The position numbers and the translations under genes are program-made. From positions 3,782,001-3,846,000 of the forward strand of contig JAUTDP010000002.1 in the NCBI GenBank assembly GCA_033439795.1: DNA of 64,000 bases, read 5' to 3'. The DNA is from Sordaria brevicollis. Taxonomy: Eukaryota > Ascomycota > Sordariomycetes > Sordariales > Sordariaceae. This document shows positions 45,287-56,200 of the stretch, piece by piece; within the stretch, counting starts at the first letter, position 1, and every line of letters starts with the position of its first letter. The notes beneath the pieces were generated by a model. The model did not search any database. It had not been told where the DNA came from and worked only from the letters and a program-made list of their open reading frames with translations.

Positions 45287-46251
45287 ATTGGTGGTTCTGT
45301 GTGTTCGGAGAGTTGCGTGTCGTGCTTGTCGGAGCTGTATCGCGTGAAATTAGGTTGGGTCTGGGTTGAGTAATGGAACTGAGTTGGACGAGGTTAGTGA
45401 GGGAAACCTGAATGGGCGAAATCAAAAAGCGAAGGTTTGGGTCAGGCTGGCGCAAAAGGGCTGTGGGAGCGAGGCCAAGGTGGTCAGGTCGTTGGTCACC
45501 GATGCAATGGTGGAGGAAAAGGAATACAAAAGTGGGGAGGGGTCCGCTTCCGTGGACCATCGAGAAGACGGGACCTGGTGCTTGAGCAAGGGATGAGGGG
45601 ACTGGACACGGGGGCGGCCAGGAACCTTGAAGCCCAACTTAAACTCACTTTCAGTTGAAACGGAGACGGGGGCCGCCTTTTTGGAGAACCCTTGGGAACT
45701 GTGTTGCGAGCAAAGAATGTGTTTGTCGCGTGGTGAAGCTGGGGGGTGCTGAAGATGGAACAATCGACTGAAAGCGAGACCCTTGTCAACGCGAAAGAAA
45801 GCAGTTTGGCCTTTTGCAGGTGTCCGTCACGTCTTCTCCATGTGCTTTGATGGGGGAAATGGAATCGGGGGTCCTCCAAAACCTGGGGCTGACACCTGGA
45901 CGGATTGGCGTGAGCGTAGTGATAAGCACCTGCTTCCTGCTTGGCTCAGCTCTTGATCGGTGAGGAGCACGTGCCACCTGTCGCTTGTTCCTGCACTGGG
46001 CCGAGACAATAACAGGGGGAAGCTGCCGCTTGCACTAGCAGGAGCTTACATACAATATGATAAACTTTGAACAAGATCATGTCCACTGTTCTCCAAGACT
46101 CTCTTTACAGGTGTTTTTTAAGTTGTTTTATCTCTGACTGATTTCTGTTGGTATTGATCCCTATTCGGAATGGATATCCACTTCAGGGATGTTGGAGTTA
46201 TGAGCTCAGAATCTTGGACAGCCGTCAACAACAATCGGAAACCATTCCTGA

Positions 46252-46343
46252 TCGGGTATGGTGTAGCGGTAACATCGTTGACTCTCACTTCTTAGGAGTG
46301 ACTGCTATCTCAACAGCCCCGGGTTCGACTCCCGGTATCCGAG
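46252..46343 (+). tRNA. tRNA-Glu (anticodon CTC), intron-containing
   Basis: A full cloverleaf folds. Acceptor TCGGGTA pairs with TATCCGA (one G-T pair); D arm GTGT/ACAT; anticodon stem GTTGA/TCAAC; loop CTCTCAC with anticodon CTC; T arm CCGGG-TTCGACT-CCCGG; discriminator G. A 21-nt intron (CTTCTTAGGAG...) sits directly 3' of position 37, the canonical place for nuclear tRNA introns, with a one-base ambiguity at its edges. A T6 terminator follows at 46356-46361. Confidence 0.95.
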
Positions 46344-46355
46344 TCACAACCTCTC

Positions 46356-46361
46356 TTTTTT
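46356..46361 (+). terminator. RNA polymerase III terminator of tRNA-Glu
   Basis: T6 run 13 nt after the tRNA 3' end, followed by a second T6 run nearby. Confidence 0.75.
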
Positions 46362-47368
46362 GATATTTTTTCCAAGTGCTACCGTTTGTCCCTTGGAGCA
46401 TCAGGAGCGGCACTCGACTTATTTGCCGTGCGATTCAATCTTTTTACCATAGACAGTTGGATCGCGCGAACCATGAGCACGTCCCGTTTCTTATGCTTTT
46501 TGTTCTATGTTGACGCATCCAGCCTCCATAGCTTATTCATTCTATAGTATATACTTCTCCTCCGGGGCCTAAAGCGCTCCCACTCTACATTTTGCTTCTT
46601 CACCTTTACCACGCTACTGTATATGCCAGTAACAAGGTTGTGCCATCTTGCCTCTCGCCAGTGAACTTCTGGTGAGTCCCTCCAGCTTGACCGGCTATGA
46701 GAAACGACGACACGCAGGCAAACCGTCTGGAGACATATTATAGTGAGCCTGGTCGTCGGAACATCAGACAAACAAGCGGTTCTCTCTTGGTTAGTTATAC
46801 GGAGGAATGTTAGAGAATGATGTTTGTTTCTATGGCGACGCTTGTCAACAAACCCCTTTTTGACATGTGGGTGCCAGCCTTGGCAAGAAATAACCCGGAT
46901 CTTGCTTGTTGCAGCCACGATTAAGGAAGAACCTACAATGGTCAGATGTTCATAGTAAGTATACGGCTGTGTGACGGATTTGTAGTCCTATAGTATTCTG
47001 TAAAGATTGAATATTTCACCCACTTAGTAGGTCCTGCAAAACGCAACATAAGAACATCCATCATCTCGTCAGATCGGACGTTGTTCTGTTCCTGCTTGCT
47101 CGCTGCCCGTCACTGCTGCTTTGGCGGAAGTGCTACCCCGCAACGCCAACCCCCACTGTCCATGTAGGTCTCCGCCACGCGTCCCACTGCATCATCGGCC
47201 AGGCTCCAATGGGCTCCATTCATCCCTTTGACACTAGGTGACCTGACACCTTGGAAGCTCCCCCTGTTACGACGGGAGCTCTTAAACAAACACCAACTCG
47301 CCGATCACTTTCCTTCGCGATCCCAAGCTATCCACGAAGCAACAACTGGAAGATATAGAAAAGAAACG

Positions 47369-49307
47369 ATGCCCATCGAAATCGACAAGATCTTGGCCGC
47401 CGCGCCCGCCACCACTCGTGGTCAGGCCACCCAGCTCTCTTGCGATCCCAAGGGTGAGCGCATAGCCTACGCTGTAAGTCGCTTCACCGCCAGCACCTGA
47501 ATGCCATCACAAGTGGAAGCCCAGGGACACTCGAGCTTACCAAGACCACCTTGAACTATCCCAGTCCGGCAAATCCATCTTCGTTCGCACCATCGACGAG
47601 CCGTCCAACGCCCTCCAGTATACCGGCCACACGACCACTACTACCGTTGCCCGCTTCTCTCCATCAGGCTTCTGGATCGCTTCGGGTGATGTTGCCGGCA
47701 AGGTGCGCGTCTGGGACGCCGTTGGCGGCGAGAATACCAAGGGCGAATACTCCATTATTTCCGGTCGCATCAACGATATTGCCTGGGATGGCGATTCGCA
47801 GCGCGTGATTGCGGTCGGTGATGGTCGCGAGCGATTCGGTCATGCTTTCACTGCAGACAGCGGCAACAGTGTTGGTGAGGTTACGGGCCACAGCAAGGTT
47901 GTCAACGCCGTCAGCATAAGGCAGCAGCGCCCGTTGCGTGCGGCTACGGTTTCGGACGATGGAAACATGTGTTTCCTTCACGGCGCACCTTTCAAGTTCG
48001 CCGACAAGGCTGCGGAGCACAAGGGGTTTGTTACCGGCACTGCATTCAGCCCAGACGGTGCAACATTGGTTACAGTCGGAGCCGACAGGAAGATCCAGCT
48101 CTATGATGGAAAGACGGGTGCGCCAGCCAAGACGATTGGTGAGGGTGTCCATACCGGCGGTATCTACGGCGTCAGTTGGGCCTCGGACTCCAAGCGCTTT
48201 GTAACCTCTAGCGCCGATCAAACCGTTCGCGTGTGGGATGCCGAGTCGGGTGAGAACACAGAGACCTGGCGATTCGGTTCTGAGGGAACTGTCAGCATCC
48301 CTGACCAGCAAGTCGGTGTGGTCTGGCCGCACGGCCGTACCGATGGGCTTATCATCAGCTTGAACCTTGCTGGCGATCTCAACTACCTCGTCCCCGGCAA
48401 CCCCAAGCCCATTCGCGTTGTCCAGGGTCACAACAAGAACATTACTGCTCTCGGCGCTAGCCCCGACGGCAAGGCTCTTTTGACGGGCAGTTTCGAAGGC
48501 CGAGTCCTTAGCTGGGACCTGTCCACGGGCACCGGCACCGTTGTCGACGGCCAGTCACACTCCAACCAAGTGACTCAACTTGCCCCCTCTCCTTCAGGAG
48601 GCACCATTTACAGCGTCGGTTGGGACGACACGCTCCGCTCCGTCGACGTGTCCGCCAACACTTTCACCGGCTCATCCACCAAGCTCTCGGGCCAGCCCAA
48701 GGGCGTTGCCACCACCGGCGACGGCAAGTTCGTCGTCGTGGCTGCCCACACCGGCATCCAAGTCTACCAGAATGGCTCCGACTTTGTCTCGGAGCTCCCT
48801 ACCACCTTCACCCCGACCGCCATCGCCGCCTCCCCTTCGGACGCTTCCGTGATCGCCATCGGCGGCGACGGCAACACAGTCCGCATCCACTCCCTCTCTT
48901 CTGACGGCTCTGTCTCGTCGCAGCCCGTAGCCACCCTCACCAACTCCTCGGCACAAATCTCCACCCTCTCCTTCTCCCGCGACGGCAAATTCCTGGCGGC
49001 CGGCAACTCGACCGGCAAGATCTTCGTCTACAGGACCGATTCATGGTCAGTGGAGACCGACCGGTGGTCAGCCCACACGGCGCGCGTGCTGAGCATCGCT
49101 TGGAACGAGGCCGGCACGCATGCCGTCAGCGGCGGGCTCGACACCAATGTCTGCCTCTGGAGTTTGGCGAAGCCTGGAAGCAGGACGAGCGCGCCGAACG
49201 CGCATAAGGATGGCGTGAATGGGGTTGCGTGGACAGAGGAGGATACGGTGATTAGTACCGGTGTGGATGGGGCGGTCAAGGTTTGGAAGGTCTCGGGTTT
49301 GCCATGA
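47369..49307 (+). CDS. aip1: AIP1/WDR1, actin-interacting protein
   Basis: WD40 protein that works with cofilin to disassemble actin filaments at the cortex and actin patches. Two exons, join(47369..47473, 47565..49307), with a 91-bp intron (GTAAGT...CCCAG, phase 0), give 615 aa. The start MPIEIDKILAAAPATTRGQAT matches the family N-terminus. The chain carries about a dozen WD-type repeats forming two beta-propellers (for example GKVRVWDAVGGENTKGEY, DQTVRVWDAESGENTETW, GRVLSWDLSTG, DTNVCLWSLAKPG), and ends VDGAVKVWKVSGLP. The central GGENTKGEY...IISGRINDIAWD segment is a family hallmark. Length is standard. Confidence 0.95.
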
Positions 49308-49592
49308 GGCGCTGGCGCGTTTTGGCGTAGCCATGGGGGCTGACCGTCTTGAGACAGTGAAGGGGTTTTAACACAAACGTGTGTATCATATTAATGATTT
49401 GATGAGAATTCGAGCAGGCGAGCAACTTATCTAGGAAAGATACGGTGTTTCGAGAAGATACAACTATTATGATCCTACTACTTCCAGTGCGGTGGTTACC
49501 TCTTATTGGGGTTCTACCTAAGTGTTCACCGAATGATTTTTGCGTGATAAATTTTACCACTCGAAAACTCCGGTGATTCAATTGGGACCGGC

Positions 49593-49599
49593 TATATTA
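49593..49599 (+). promoter_or_regulatory. TATA box of the 5S rRNA gene
   Basis: TATATTA located about 25-31 bp upstream of the 5S start. Neurospora 5S genes are known to need a TATA element near position -29, so the spacing is a strong match. Confidence 0.8.
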
Positions 49600-49623
49600 A
49601 GAGTGAAGTAGAAATTGATAAAC

Positions 49624-49742
49624 ACATACGACCATACCCACTGGAAAACTCGGGATCCCGTCCGCTCTCCCATAGATAAGCCAGTGAGGGCCAGACTAGT
49701 AGTTGGGTCGGTGACGACCAGCGAATCCCTGGTGTTGTATGT
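49624..49742 (+). rRNA. 5S ribosomal RNA, dispersed copy
   Basis: A 119-nt sequence beginning ACATACGACCATACCC and ending GGTGTTGTATGT. The ends pair (ACATACGACC with GGTGTTGTATGT), and the internal control region with AGTAGTTGGGTCGGTGACGACC is intact. Unlike most eukaryotes, Neurospora scatters single 5S genes of several sequence types through the genome. This copy differs in its middle part from the major type as I recall it and looks like one of the minor types. A T6 terminator follows directly. Confidence 0.93.
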
Positions 49743-49747
49743 TTTTT
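49742..49747 (+). terminator. RNA polymerase III terminator of 5S rRNA
   Basis: T6 run overlapping the 3' end of the 5S gene. Confidence 0.75.
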
Positions 49748-49921
49748 AACTTTTTCTAGTTAAAAACCGCCTTTCTTTCATACTCCTTGATTCGTTCTTT
49801 CTTTTTGTACTCTCTTGATGTTGGAGAAACTAATACTATTGAAAACTGAGAGAGCCGTTGATATCATATGTATTGGTACACCACCTGGGATGAAGAATAA
49901 CGTGGTTTGCAACATGTCGGG

Positions 49922-49966
<45 letters not shown>
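49922..49966. repeat. Homopolymer A45
   Basis: About 45 uninterrupted A residues, 180 bp downstream of the 5S gene. Exact length uncertain. Confidence 0.9.
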
Positions 49967-49967
<1 letters not shown>

Positions 49968-50520
49968 AAAAGCGGCGGATTACACTGCGGCGATGACATT
50001 TCGTACGGTACAATGTCTGGTATATATATGTATACAGCTGGCCAGACGCCTGTGATAAGACGTAAGCGAACAAGAAAACAGAAAAGCCTCGTTTCGCAAT
50101 GCGCACCGCGAAGGGATTAGAAAATAAAAAGCGAAGAATCCAACAAAGCAAAACGCCAACCCATGATGTTGGTTACCAAAAACCGATTTCCGTTATCCTG
50201 GAGAGATGGGTCCAATGATAAATCCAAATAAACCACAAAACTTTTATGCACCTTTGATCCCTCAAGTACTTCCTATCCACTTTCAATACGGTCTTCTTTG
50301 TCTCTGTCTCTGTCTCGCGGCTGGGAACCCCCCGGCCACATCAAGCGAAGAAAAGGGACAAAGGATAACAACACTCCTTAACCTCAAGATACCGAGCTTT
50401 GCTTGAACACACTCCGACTACTTGCATCATATATGCATGACCGCCATATTAAATGCTCTTCCCCCTTCTTGGTCCACGTTCTCGTCTTTTGAGGTTTGTA
50501 GCCGTGGTTTGGATGGTCGT

Positions 50521-53230
50521 TTATACAGCCAGTTGGTTATGGTTGCGGTAGTAACACGGGAGGAACTGCATCATGGTGTTAGTGAGGTTTCAATAACATA
50601 CATACTTGCGGGAATGTGCCTGCGGCCACAGGAGCGGATTCTGAAGAAATGGCCATGGGCTCCGGAGAGAATTGAAGAATAGGGCATGAGGGTAAAGTTA
50701 AATAGAGACAGAGGGAGGGAGCGAAGAAGCTCATGAGTGGTGAATACATGCAGGGAAGGAGCAAACAAGAAAAAAAAGAATGGAATTGGGGAAGTGAGAA
50801 CCGACATGGAATAATGAGTGGGGATGGAAGGAACATAGGAGGGTGATGTAGGAATATCTGAAGCGGCAGATCCAGAGAAACTTACATTGATCATTATAAT
50901 CATGGGTATATCAAAGACATCCCGTTTGATGGTCCAGGTATAGCTGCACTCCAGCTTACCATCTCGTTCCAGTTTCGAGATGCCGTGTTCGCCGTCGATC
51001 TTGGCGACCCTACTGCTCAAAATACTATTGCTGGCAGCATTCACGCCTGTCGATCGTTCTCTTTCGGTTTTCGCAGCTGGACTGCTATCAGGCCCGCCGT
51101 TAACCACGGTGCCGTTACTGCTACCGCTGCCTCCTGCAGATGTGGAAACAGAAGATGTGGCAGCCGCCGCCGCAGCGTCCATATTCTCTTGCGTGCGGTA
51201 TTTGAGAAGTCGGCATTTTCTCACCACAGTACCTCGACTGTGGGTGAATGCTAGTTGGGCGTAATCTTCGTAAAACTGCGTTACGCTCGCTTCATCCATC
51301 AGCTCCGCAAGGAAGACGGGTTGTGGCTGTTCTTTCTGTTGCTGTTGCTGCTGCTGGCCGTCGGCGTTCTGGCTCTGTTCCGGATTCAAAGGTTTTAGCC
51401 TGGGCGTTGTACCCACAATACCTCCTCTGCCCCCCTTGCTGCTAACGGAAAGTGTATCAGAATTAGTGCCACCCATATTCACATTCAGGTTTAGCGTCTT
51501 CCCAAGAAGCACCTCCTTTGTCCACCCTGTTAGCGCTGTAAACTCCTTGTTGACGGCGGCTATTTCGCCGGTTCGACGGCAGGCGATAGCCGGGCTAGGC
51601 GATTGGTGCATGAACTCTTCATGCTCGAAAAGGGCACGCTGGAAGCTTTTCTCCATGAAGATGAGGTCGGCCCTGTTGAGTGTTTTCATACATGACATGA
51701 AAGACGGGCGAATGCTGGCTAGTGACCTTACGATGCTGATCGTGCTCGCGCCCGAAAATCGGTTCTGAAGTAGACTGATGAGCTTGTGGAAACTAGCCAC
51801 ATACTGGAACGGCTCCTTAACTGCCTCGTAGATAGATGATGGATCTCGCTGCCTCTTACCCAGAACTGACTGTGGCCCGAGCTTCCCCAAGGCCGGCGTC
51901 TTTGGTTTCTGCGCCCGTGACTGCTGGGAGCCCGGCTGGTTCCCTCCAGCACCAGGAAGTCCCGTGTAGTTGGTGGTAGTGGGAGACTCGAAACCAAATC
52001 CTGTCGGTTGTGGGCTATTGTTCTCAGTACTGGGGCTTTGCAAACTGGTGGGTCCAGCCGGGATAGCATAAGCATGCGGTAGGCCATGTTGCAGGTTTCC
52101 TTGGGAGTACAGGCCGTTGGAATGGGCATCCAGTGTCAGGAAGTCGCCCATTAATCCAGCATTATTGTCATAGACCTTTTCGAACTGGTTCATGCCGTTT
52201 CCAAAGACCCCAGAGGGGTTAAATCCGACATCACCAGTGCCTTGCTGCGATATGGACGGATCTCGCGGAGGGGTCTCAGCAGCGCCTGAGGACATGTGGC
52301 CCAGCATACCGAACTCCATGGCGCCGTACTGGCTCCCGAAGTTCAGCCCCTCCAGGTTGAAATTGAAAATGGCAGGATTGCTTGGGTCAAACAGCGCTGG
52401 AGGGAAGCTGTTCATAGGGCTGGAAACTGAGTTAACCCCGATGGAACCGAGCTGTGGGTTGCCCGAGGCCTGGAAGGTTGGCGACACTGGAGATTGCTGG
52501 GGAAACGGCATGTTCTCCGGTATTGACCCGAGCTGTGTTGCTGCAGACGAAAAGACCGGATACTGGGTCGACTGCGAGTAGAAGGTACCAACAGAAGATC
52601 CGGCATCCGAGCCAGCGTTAGACGGATGTCGATGGCCATTCCGAACAGACACGGCGGTAGCAGGATTGTAGTTGGGTCCTAGAACGGGGCGAAGGGCTTC
52701 CGGAGGAGCATCATGGAGATACTTTGCCTTTTTCCGGACACCGTCCTGACAAGCTTCAGCCAATCCGCGTTTAATGCATCGCTGGCATGGTCGTTCGTCA
52801 CCTAAAGTAGAACCGAGTCAGTATCAGCGTTCGTTCCATTTGTCTATGTTGAAGGAAGCAGAAGGAGGATAGGGACGTGACCGCAGCGGTCCCTTTGAGA
52901 TATTCTTTCGAGGGTAATGAAAGCCGGGTCCAACTTGTGAAGAAAGTGAGCTATAGTGAATAACATGAAAAACTTACCACAGGTCAAATGGGCTCTTTGA
53001 CAGGCATAGCAGGCTCTCCGGGCTTTCTTTCTCCTAGGTCTTAGCGGGTCCTTGGGGTCGTACTTTTTCTTCTGGTCACCGTTGGTCTCGACACCTTCGG
53101 AAGCAGCGGATCGTTCGGCCATCTTTTCGTCGTCGTCCTTGGTAGTAGCCTCGGTTTCGTCGTACTCGTTGTCGCTCTCAGACACAGCACCCGAGACCTC
53201 TGCCTCAGCGGGTCCAACGTTGTCCGGCAT
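50521..53230 (-). CDS. acuK: AcuK/ERT1-type Zn2Cys6 regulator of gluconeogenesis, with PAS domain
   Basis: Nuclear transcription factor of the AcuK/AcuM/ERT1 family, which activates gluconeogenic genes (PEP carboxykinase, fructose-1,6-bisphosphatase) and in some fungi iron uptake. Three exons, complement(50521..50565, 50886..52801, 52978..53230), give 737 aa. The zinc cluster is split by intron 1 and is complete after splicing: C74-x2-C77-x6-C84-x5-C90-x2-C93-x8-C102, preceded by a basic patch (RPRRKKARR). The middle is long and Ser/Asn/Gly-rich. A PAS domain follows at about residues 480-550 ([25 protein letters not shown]). The C-terminus [17 protein letters not shown] is joined to [14 protein letters not shown] by a 320-bp last intron. 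That intron is open in frame throughout. Family assignment is strong; the exact orthologue name is inferred. Confidence 0.92.
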
Positions 53231-56200
53231 CGTGCCTTAGCTCTATATATACAGACAGGGTCTTGGAGCCAGGCCAAAGAGTGGTGGCAGGGGATGCAGA
53301 GTGTGATAGGAGACCCCCAAACCAGCCAACTAGGATGCAAGAGTGAACAAGGCAGGCAAGATAGGCAGACAAACTGGCAGGCAAGTACGGGGAAGCTCTG
53401 AAGCAGGTAGAGACCAGGCTAGCAAGGACGTATCAAGTCCGATATGGGGGTCAAGGAGTGGGGACAAGCTTCAAGGACTCAAAGCCTCCTGCAACAATCC
53501 CACGGTGGTGGTACCTCTACCGGGGAAGTTGATTGGCACACTCTGAGGCGCTCGGTTTACCAGGATGGAGCGCCTGACGAGCTGATGATCTGGCGGGAGG
53601 TGATGTACGTGTGGCGAAATCAATGGCGCCTCTAATTAAAGCAAGGTAGTAGTGAAGATGGTGGTGAGCGGCAGTGGACGGCGGCGAGGCGGGGGAGGGT
53701 GAAGCACAATGCGCGCGAAACCAGGTATGGCACCCCAAGGCTCTTCTTCTCTTGTCTCTCTGGTACTGTGCCCGGAACTGTGGGCTTCCGCAATATAGCC
53801 TGGGACGTGTTGACGGTGGACTCGTCGACAAATGGCTGCCCTCCAGCTGACGAGGCCTGATACACAATAACCAGCACGTCGTCTCGTATTCTCAGTAAAC
53901 TTGCTGTCCGCTCCAGCAGGATGGCCAATGGGCACCGAGCCGGCTCTTCAGAGGCGTTTCTCTGTGCAACAGGCTGGACGAGTTGGCCAAGTACCTCGTC
54001 GACTATACACGGTGGAGTGTCTTGCAGAAGTAGCTTGTTCTTCTTCCTCCCCACACTAGTCACCTCTCGTCTTCCTGGTGGCAGTCACGCGGCAGCGGAT
54101 AAAGCACCCTTCCTTCTGACGGGGCGGTTGTGGTTCCCTTGGAGGTTGACGAGCAGAAGTTGCTATGGCGATGGTGAGACAAGGGCAGTCGACTGTATCC
54201 CACTGCAGCTACCCGTCCTTTTATGCTTGTATGCACTTGGCGCCGCCCAGCAGCAGCCCTCTTAACGACGGTTCGTGGGAGGGAGAATGCGTGTAAGTGG
54301 TAACAGGACCAAGAGAGAATGGGACCTCGACGTGAATCGGGGCTGACCTAGAACTGCTTCCAGGGCCCTCCACGCTACAATGTGGTGGCGTGTAAGCGTC
54401 TGTATGTACGTGGGTGGGAGAAACTGGGTGTGCGTCTTATGTCGGTAGTTTCCAGGGCAAAATGTATGGTGTCGGCCCCGAGGCTCCTGAGTGTCCGTCT
54501 CTTGTCGATTTCTCGTGAAATTCGCACTTTGTAGACCAGAAATCCAACCTGACCCCAACAAATCCAATGTCAACACCCGGTATTGGTGATGTGTCGCGTC
54601 TAATTTCTTCGAATATACGCCCGGCAACAAACTATTGCGCGTGGCACTCCCGTGTCCACCTCGTGGTCGAGCGTGAGCGGACCGTTAGGCTAGCGAGCAG
54701 CTTGGAAAGGCGGGAGAAGCTGTCTGCGCTGAGCTAGAGATTGGGTGGTGTGGTATGGGCGGGCGGTAAAAAAAGAAGTAAGCTTGCGAACGGGTTCGAC
54801 AAATGAAGCTGTTTACGGCGGGAGGGGCGGGCGAAGAGATGGCGACGACGGAAACCACAACGGGCCCGGTGACGAATGTAGTGGTGTCGAGGATGGCGGA
54901 CTCGGTGTGGCGGGGTGGCCCTGATGTCTCTGATGTCTTTGATGTCTCTGGCGCCAATGGCAGGACGAATGGCGGTTGGTCTCAGTTGTCGAAGAAGTAA
55001 TATGCGTCCGTGAAGATGTTACTGCTAGAGGTAAGTGTTGCGGTAGTAATGGTAGTGGTAATAGTAGTCGTAGTGGTATTGCGCTGGTGCCATTCCCGAG
55101 ACTCTGTTTTGACATGGCACTGGGGAGTGTGGTTTGTGGCGTTGCGGTTGTCTGGGAAGTGAGGTCGAGGATATTCGGTTGATGATCCAATGAGGTTCGC
55201 CGAGTTTTGGACGACGACGATGACTGCGACTGCGATTGCGACTTTCGCGACTGCTTGGGACGGGACAAGGGGACAAGGGGGTCACGGCCGGCCAGCCTTG
55301 AAGGAGGGGCGCAGTCAAGTCAACTGTCAGGCCCTCTCTCTCTCCTGCTGCGGGGTTTTTGCTAAGCAAGTGGAAAGAAAGACAAAAGGAACCGAGGCCC
55401 TTTCTTTCCTCTTGTGCGCCGCCAACGAGTGGTGACGGAGCAAGGGGAATGGGCGATCAACAACTCAATTGATGACGGGATGCAGTGTTGAAAGTTCACA
55501 CCTTCCCCAAAGCTCCCACAGCACTGCAAATGCCGTTGAAATTGGCGGGCAGGAACGCGGACAGCGGGAGATGTGGGAGCGTCAAGAAATGGAAAGAGTA
55601 GAAGTTGCTTGCGCGCAAGTGTCGGTGGGCTCGGTACATCCAGACGGCTGGTGCTTGTAGCCAGTACTTGGCTGGACAAGAAAATGCTTTCCTTTGTCCG
55701 GGTACTCGGTACTTGAAACACTCCATACCCGACCCGAGTCAGTTGCTCTTTCACCATTTTGCATGTGGATGTCGGCCAATTCAGCCAAGGGACGGGTGGT
55801 CTGTGCTTTACAAATCAACCGAAGCCGTCTGGTCGTCAAGGTCCTCTTGGAGTTTCAAAGGCTCCACAGTGACAGTCCTGTGGTTCCACTGTATCCCCTG
55901 GTCCATGCCCGTCCATGCTGCCTGCCTGCATTGGGCTGAAGATGATTGTGCAGGCGTCCATCAGTGATCCGCGACTTCTGTTCAGGCACCGTCACTTTTC
56001 GGATTTTTGGCAACTGGATCCCAGATCTCTCACAACAGTGGAAGGTGGAAATCTCAGACAGCATCCGTGAACCATGAATTGTGGTACCTCTTGCCCTCTT
56101 TACTGTTCACAGTTCCTGTTCTTACCCGTATCTCAATGTCCAGACTCCATTCGGCCTTCCGGTTAGCATTTTTTTTTTCTCCCCAAATTTTTCAATCTTC

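Larger units (their letters stand above)
45287..47368. other. Divergent region Pab2 / AIP1 with tRNA-Glu
   Basis: Holds both promoters and the tRNA-Glu gene at 46252-46343. The ORFs on both strands near 45437-46009 are short, overlapping and without similarity, so I read them as non-coding. Confidence 0.6.
49308..50520. other. Intergenic region with 5S rRNA gene
   Basis: Convergent space between AIP1 and the acuK-type gene. It contains the 5S rRNA gene with TATA box and terminator, and an A45 run (49922-49966). No protein gene is seen. Confidence 0.65.

Noticed and set aside
45422..46009. Overlapping short frames upstream of Pab2
   Set aside because: Frames on both strands overlap, none has a domain or suitable splice sites; treated as the divergent promoter region.
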